NCBI GenBank assembly: GCA_937910305.1
Contig: CALEPS010000127.1
Span: 1 to 15,474, forward strand
Direction: 5' to 3'
Origin: an uncultured Bacteroidales bacterium
GTDB taxonomy: Bacteria; Bacteroidota; Bacteroidia; Bacteroidales; Paludibacteraceae
DNA length: 15,474 bases
In this document: positions 11,177-15,474 of the stretch, in pieces
How positions within the stretch are numbered: the first letter of the stretch is position 1
How the letters are laid out: every line of letters begins with the position of its first letter
Notes under the pieces: generated by a model
Told to the model about the DNA's origin: nothing
The model's input: the letters and a program-made list of their open reading frames with translations, nothing else
The model's database searches: none
Made by a program: the position numbers and the translations under genes

Positions 11177-12391
11177 TTATTGTATTAAAGATCCCAAATA
11201 TGGCTTAAGCGATTCAATTAATTTCTTTAGGACAGGTACAACAATAGAATTACCGGCTTGCCTGTAAGCTTCTTTATCATCAACTACTATTTTAAAATCG
11301 TGATCAAATCCCATAAGATTGAGGCACTCACGAGGTGTCATTTTGCGAGCTACTGCTGGTTCTCCATTTAGTTCACCAATGTAAATATTGGGATTTTCAT
11401 AATGATGTTGTTGCGGTTTTTCTACTAATAAATCCCCTGTCCAGTTGAATTGCTGATTTGCAGTCTGACAGCCAATAATATCCCTATTGTATCTGGTTTT
11501 ATTTAGGTTCTTCTTTGTATTAGTAACCCATTCAAATCCTTTTTTCCCTAAATAATATACATCATCTACATTTTTTTGTAAATATTCACTTGCCTTATGT
11601 GTGAGTTTTTGTTTAGGTGGAAATATATATGGCTGTGTATATATATCTTTTTTAAATCCAATGAGAAAAAGCCGCTTTCTGTTTTGAGGATGGTTGTAAT
11701 CTGCGGCATTTAGAACGTCAATGCTATTATCTATAATATATCCTAGAGAAGACCATACCTCTTTCATTATTTGCCATGTTTTTCCGCCATCATGAGTCAA
11801 CAATCCGGGAACATTTTCATATATAAAGATCTTCGGTTGGACCTCTTGTATAATTCTTGCATAATCGTAAAAAAGAGTTCCTCTAGTATCTTCTAATCCT
11901 CTTTTCTTGCCATATGTAGAGAAACTTTGACATGGACTTCCCCCTACCATGATATCAATTTGGTTGGCATAGATAGTTCCATTCATAAATCTTACGTCTG
12001 TGTAAAAATTATCTTCATCTATAGTGTAATTGGCTAAGTATGCTTTTCGCATCTTATTCTCTTTTTTTACACCATATTTTCTATAGATGTCAGCAATATA
12101 GTCATGAAGTTGTCTCTTATCCTCAATCCTAAGAGCTTCTTCCCTAATGCGTTCTATTTCTTCAGAAATTTTAGCTTTCAACTCAAGATAGCGAACCATT
12201 TGGGCTTCATCTAAACTTTTTGCGTGTCTGTCAAGCCTTTTATATTCCCATCTATCTTGAATTTTTTGTAATGGTATTAGTTCTAACTCTCCATTATCAC
12301 ATGCAAACTCAATTATATGTGGTATACCTAATTGTTTAAGAGCCTGTTCAAAGGCTCCTATTCCACTAAATAAAGTTCCAACTCTCAACAT
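11177..12391 (-). CDS. DNA (cytosine-5-)-methyltransferase of a restriction-modification system
   Basis: Transfers methyl from SAM to C5 of cytosine in a target site, protecting host DNA. In order: motif I VGTLFSGIGAFEQAL (4-18), motif IV GGSPCQSFS (150-158) with catalytic Cys154, motif VI ENVPGLL (192-198), motif VIII QNRKRLFLIG (236-245), a variable target-recognition region, MTPRECLNLMGF (351-362) and motif X AGNSIVVPV (379-387). Between motifs I and IV lies an extra helical, charged insert (about 45-125: KISEEIERIREEALRIEDKR...) that resembles a coiled coil and is uncommon in minimal M5C enzymes. Coding DNA is AT-rich. It follows the DUF6339-like gene by one base (TGATATG) and precedes vsr by one base, so the cluster is tightly coupled. 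Recognition site not readable from sequence. Confidence 0.95.
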   Translation of the reverse strand: MLRVGTLFSGIGAFEQALKQLGIPHIIEFACDNGELELIPLQKIQDRWEYKRLDRHAKSLDEAQMVRYLELKAKISEEIERIREEALRIEDKRQLHDYIADIYRKYGVKKENKMRKAYLANYTIDEDNFYTDVRFMNGTIYANQIDIMVGGSPCQSFSTYGKKRGLEDTRGTLFYDYARIIQEVQPKIFIYENVPGLLTHDGGKTWQIMKEVWSSLGYIIDNSIDVLNAADYNHPQNRKRLFLIGFKKDIYTQPYIFPPKQKLTHKASEYLQKNVDDVYYLGKKGFEWVTNTKKNLNKTRYNRDIIGCQTANQQFNWTGDLLVEKPQQHHYENPNIYIGELNGEPAVARKMTPRECLNLMGFDHDFKIVVDDKEAYRQAGNSIVVPVLKKLIESLKPYLGSLIQ

Positions 12392-12392
12392 A

Positions 12393-13163
12393 TCATATAT
12401 TCCATCTTAATGGGACTTTTACACCAGTTTTACGCGAGGGCAGGGACACAAGAAGATCCTTATTGCGTTGAAGCTCAGCCTCAAAATATTTCTCATCCAA
12501 ATAAATCAGTTTGCGCACACCTCCCACGCTGTTATAATAGCGGATAATATAGCGGTTAATTTGAAGCCAATTTTCCTTAGGAATATCCGTGTTTATTTCA
12601 AAGAAATGCAAAATAGCATGAATTAAATTGCAACAGGAGAACAAACTGGATTCAGAAAGCATTTGCATCGTATCTGTATATAAATATAATATTTTAGACA
12701 AATGATACGGGTCGTTAACATTCTTCTCATCATATGTCATATACATAGGCCACCATAAACGTGCTAATCCATTTCTAGCAATTTTGATCATACTCGTTAC
12801 AAAAAAGTGATCAATTATACTTTCAGGGGAAGTAGTCTCTCCTATTTTCCATCTCTTTTTAACATACTCAAAATGCTCAACATGAGCCATATATGTCCAA
12901 AAAGCTTCTTCGGAAGCAATCATGGGAGATAAATCCTTGTATGCATCAAAAAATAACTTTGCGTTTTCAAAATCCGTTTTCTCCGGGTCTAAAATTACAT
13001 TATGATGCATCTGTTGTTGTAAACGATATACATGATTATTTTCCTTCTCTACAGGAAAGACTTCTTGTAAATAGTTCTCTATCTTTCCTTGTTTGACACG
13101 CTGTCGTAGGATAGATGTATATTCTGTAGAAAAAGTACGTTGTAAACCATCATAATTTTCCAT
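12393..13163 (-). CDS. DUF6339-like protein of the R-M cluster
   Basis: A 256-aa soluble protein, probably mostly helical. I tentatively place it in DUF6339, proteins of unknown function that I associate with restriction-type gene clusters. The support is the region around IKIARNGLARLWWPMYMTYD (about 137-156), an aromatic Arg-Leu-Trp-Trp motif, followed by repeated helices (YLYTDTMQMLSESSLF, LIHAILHFFEI). There is no visible nuclease, helicase or nucleotide-binding motif, no signal peptide and no membrane segment. AT-rich like its neighbours. Two bases behind the 284-aa gene and one before the methyltransferase ATG, so it must be made together with them. It could be a specificity, regulatory or immunity component; this is open. 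Confidence 0.75.
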   Translation of the reverse strand: MENYDGLQRTFSTEYTSILRQRVKQGKIENYLQEVFPVEKENNHVYRLQQQMHHNVILDPEKTDFENAKLFFDAYKDLSPMIASEEAFWTYMAHVEHFEYVKKRWKIGETTSPESIIDHFFVTSMIKIARNGLARLWWPMYMTYDEKNVNDPYHLSKILYLYTDTMQMLSESSLFSCCNLIHAILHFFEINTDIPKENWLQINRYIIRYYNSVGGVRKLIYLDEKYFEAELQRNKDLLVSLPSRKTGVKVPLRWNI

Positions 13164-13165
13164 AA

Positions 13166-14020
13166 TTATTCCTCCTTTGCAAAGTCGTCAAACATACGTT
13201 GAATGGGATCTCCCAGCAACTTTTGTGCTATCATCACCAAATTTTCTAGGTTGTTTAAATCGTTATAAGGCATCAATTCTTCCTCGTGTGCTACTCTATA
13301 ACGAATTGTGCGTTTCCATAAAGGTTCTTGAGCATCTTCATCATCCCAATTGGTTTGCATAAGAACAGCAAGTAAAGCATTTTGAGCCAATGAAGCATGG
13401 ACAGCATTGGTATATTGTGGGTCTGCTTTGAACTGTTGGTACTTCGCAAACTTATCCACAGGTAATATGATTACTATCTTCGGTTCATCCATTAAATAGC
13501 GAATATCTTTTTCGTTTTCATCTTCCGCTTTACGGATGAACATAATGGATGAGAATGCTTTTAATTGATTATAGTTAATTTCGAAATCGTACGTAATCTC
13601 ATTGAAGATAGCTAATACATCTCCTTCTTCTATTTCAAAACTCTCATTATCATAATCAGGATGGAATGTGGGGTTTTGATATGTAAAAGCGGTTTTAGCA
13701 ATCACGTAAGGACGAATTTTTGCTACTCCGGATACTCGTTTGAAAGGGAAATCAATCTTCACCTCATTATTATCACTATTGATACATCGCCTATATAAAG
13801 ACGCAGGACAATTAACATCAAACATGTATTCCGCCTTTCCCTCTGCAATTAGCTGTAATAGTTTTGGGTCCTCTAAAATAAGAGTTAATGGTAACACATA
13901 GTCGTTATTGATTATCTGCATTTCGCCCACTTGAACATTTTGAGCAATTAAAGCAGGTTGCACATCATCGCTATAAGCGGTGAGAACCGGATATGGGTAT
14001 GCAAGATTATTTTGTGACAT
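13166..14020 (-). CDS. Unrecognised 284-aa protein between GHKL ATPase and DUF6339-like genes
   Basis: I do not recognise this protein. It looks beta-rich in its first 150 residues (alternating hydrophobic strands such as YVLPLTLILED, DVLAIFNEITYDFEI), with a Cys/Arg cluster VNCPASLYRRCI (about 69-80). FDVNCPAS and the PFKRVSGVAKIRPYVIAKTAF stretch are the most conserved-looking parts. The last third is helical and acidic (NWDDEDAQEPLWKRTIRYR, then NNLENLVMIAQKLLG). No ATP-binding, nuclease or membrane signature can be seen. The ATG lies inside the end of the GHKL ATPase gene (14-nt overlap), pointing to direct physical partnership with that ATPase. The gene is AT-rich and intact. Confidence 0.8.
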   Translation of the reverse strand: MSQNNLAYPYPVLTAYSDDVQPALIAQNVQVGEMQIINNDYVLPLTLILEDPKLLQLIAEGKAEYMFDVNCPASLYRRCINSDNNEVKIDFPFKRVSGVAKIRPYVIAKTAFTYQNPTFHPDYDNESFEIEEGDVLAIFNEITYDFEINYNQLKAFSSIMFIRKAEDENEKDIRYLMDEPKIVIILPVDKFAKYQQFKADPQYTNAVHASLAQNALLAVLMQTNWDDEDAQEPLWKRTIRYRVAHEEELMPYNDLNNLENLVMIAQKLLGDPIQRMFDDFAKEE

Positions 14021-15474
14021 AGACGGTTAATGATATGATGTGTTTAATACTATCTTCAAACTTGAAAGCCACTTTATTGGGGGCATCTTTTTTTAATTCA
14101 ACTCCAAATATTGCATTTGTATTTTCGCGCACTTCCCCTTGGTCTGCCCAGATAATTGAAATATCTTCAGAACTATCCTCTCCCATTGTAGAGATAAAGA
14201 TAGTTGCATTATCCAAGTCTTCTTTAGTATAAATAACAAGATGATATACCAAATCTTCTTTCTCTATATGCGCTGAAGACCTAAAGGTAACATGCTTTAT
14301 CTGTTGCTGAAGCTTTTGCTCATGATCTTCTTTGGGGAGACGAGGATCTATCTTAGAAGAAGCGGTGTGTTCTCCTCCAGGTTCATTTCCTTTACTATTT
14401 CCAGTACGACCGACACCCACATCTCCGCCGTGCTCTACTCCCCTCGGTTGAGTAATTGAGACGGTAACATGCCCCGTTTTAATAACGGGGGAAGCGGGAT
14501 TAATGAGATCTGGTCCTATTGGTGCAATATGATGTACTCCTGTTTCAAAATCGGAGAACAAATCGGACTCATTCCCATTTACCGCTTTCCCTTCTCCTTG
14601 TTTCTGTGTTTCTTCTGTGGCATATAAGTAATTATCCAAGCCTTCTACTTCTGTCTCTGTGGCATTTTTGCTTGCAAAGAAAGCTTTTACATTCTCTCTA
14701 CACCAGAAAGTCAAGCCTTCAATAGCATGGAAAGCCTTCTCTTCATCAGAGCCGTTATTATCTTTATATGGACGTACACGCTCTTTATCCCAATTGTCAT
14801 GTGCGGGAGGTTCCGCCTTGCTTAAATAATTATTTGCCTCTCCATCACACACCAAAACTCCAGAAATGCCGCGTTGACCATTCATTTTTTGCCCATCTAT
14901 CACCATTAGTGGTTTGCGCATTCTAAGATAACGATCTCTAGTTCCAATATTTCTCATTAGATAAAAACAAACATGTCCATATTTTCCATAGAGATTTTGC
15001 TCCTCAAAGTATACACAATCGTGCTTTTCTTCAGATTCGGGATCAAAAGCAACAGCATTTTTCACTGCTTCATAATAGGGCCTTGGATTGCTATAAATGC
15101 CTTTTTCGTCTGCCATAGAAGGAAAGTGCTCAAGCATTAGTTCTTCCAAAGTGTCTTTAGAAATTACCACTTCCTGGACACCATCATCATCCCAATCAAA
15201 AGTCACCTCTAATTTATTTTTATATACAGCCATCCAAAAGTTAATCAGTACAGATTTAATTAGAGTCTCATGATATTGTAACAATTTATTTGGATCATCA
15301 TCTGCATATAGAAGATATATGTCGGATCCATATTCGCTTCTTCTTAACTCTTCCGGTATAAGGTTTTCGTCTTGAATAGGCTGTTTATCTCCTAAATCAT
15401 AGAAGCCGGATGAACAGTATTTTTTCCCATCACCCATCTTATGTGTGCAAAGCATGTAGCATCCTTGAAAAGCA
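14007..15474 (-). CDS. GHKL (MORC/MutL-like) ATPase of an R-M system, C-terminal part; truncated at window edge
   Basis: The frame is open to the right edge, with further codons (A-F-Q-G-C-Y) before the first Met at 15455, so the N-terminal ATPase domain lies outside. Visible parts fit R-M-associated GHKL/MORC-like ATPases: the strand region IPEELRRSEYGSDIYLLY (about 33-51), then the S5-fold part with MRKPLMVIDGQKMNGQ (about 178-194) and GVLVCDGEANNYLSKAEPPAH (about 199-219), a characteristic EPPAHDxW signature. A Gly/His-rich linker (about 325-370) leads to a C-terminal beta domain (about 385-482). Members are thought to act as ATP-driven clamps or loaders with helicases and nucleases. Residue numbers are counted from Met at 15455. 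Confidence 0.8.
   Translation of the reverse strand, partial: AFQGCYMLCTHKMGDGKKYCSSGFYDLGDKQPIQDENLIPEELRRSEYGSDIYLLYADDDPNKLLQYHETLIKSVLINFWMAVYKNKLEVTFDWDDDGVQEVVISKDTLEELMLEHFPSMADEKGIYSNPRPYYEAVKNAVAFDPESEEKHDCVYFEEQNLYGKYGHVCFYLMRNIGTRDRYLRMRKPLMVIDGQKMNGQRGISGVLVCDGEANNYLSKAEPPAHDNWDKERVRPYKDNNGSDEEKAFHAIEGLTFWCRENVKAFFASKNATETEVEGLDNYLYATEETQKQGEGKAVNGNESDLFSDFETGVHHIAPIGPDLINPASPVIKTGHVTVSITQPRGVEHGGDVGVGRTGNSKGNEPGGEHTASSKIDPRLPKEDHEQKLQQQIKHVTFRSSAHIEKEDLVYHLVIYTKEDLDNATIFISTMGEDSSEDISIIWADQGEVRENTNAIFGVELKKDAPNKVAFKFEDSIKHIISLTVYVTK

Overview
The window looks like chromosomal DNA from a member of the Bacteroidales, of the gut Prevotella/Bacteroides type. Three leftward promoters carry the Bacteroidota -7 element (TACCTTTG on the minus strand) with a TTG-type -33 element at the same distance. 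The gene families also fit: a PIF1-like helicase with a C-terminal helix-turn-helix, DUF4476, DUF4143 ATPase, DUF1294, and small membrane genes behind an ECF sigma factor. Every supported gene lies on the minus strand, so transcription runs from high to low coordinates. No rRNA, tRNA, CRISPR array, insertion sequence or origin was seen.

Left third (1-7360). At the left edge a promoter and a leader with a perfect 12-bp inverted repeat drive a gene that leaves the window. Next is an ogt - GNAT acetyltransferase - PIF1-like helicase operon, with its own promoter and an array of a short motif repeated every 22 bp. The roughly 490-bp spacer upstream of ogt holds that array, a degenerate short repeat, a GC-rich element with nested inverted repeats, and a UUCG-loop terminator. 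The terminator closes an ECF sigma factor operon (sigma, two-TM protein, three-TM protein). Two matching ECF-type promoters suggest that the sigma factor controls itself and the last gene. Upstream of it are a DNA glycosylase of the uracil/hypoxanthine superfamily and, directly behind it, a decayed second copy of ogt-GNAT. A DUF4143 ATPase follows, with its own promoter and a second 22-bp-period array.

Middle (7362-10648). A tightly packed co-directional run encodes DUF1294 protein, a secreted alpha/beta hydrolase, an FMN reductase-like protein, a cupin, an exported flavodoxin, a 51-aa YqaE/Pmp3 protein and a secreted DUF4476 protein. Most are redox, envelope or stress housekeeping genes.

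Right third (10645-15474). A restriction-modification or defence cluster: vsr mismatch endonuclease, a C5-cytosine methyltransferase, a DUF6339-like protein, an unrecognised 284-aa protein, and the C-terminal part of a GHKL (MORC/MutL-like) ATPase that runs off the right edge. These genes abut or overlap. The methyltransferase and everything to its right are AT-rich (about one third G+C in a sampled stretch), whereas vsr and everything to its left are near or above 50% G+C in a sampled stretch. The acquired segment therefore seems to end exactly at the vsr/methyltransferase junction. The cluster resembles known MORC-like ATPase R-M systems, in which a Z1-type helicase and a nuclease would be expected further to the right, outside the window. 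The 256-aa and 284-aa proteins are the least understood parts.
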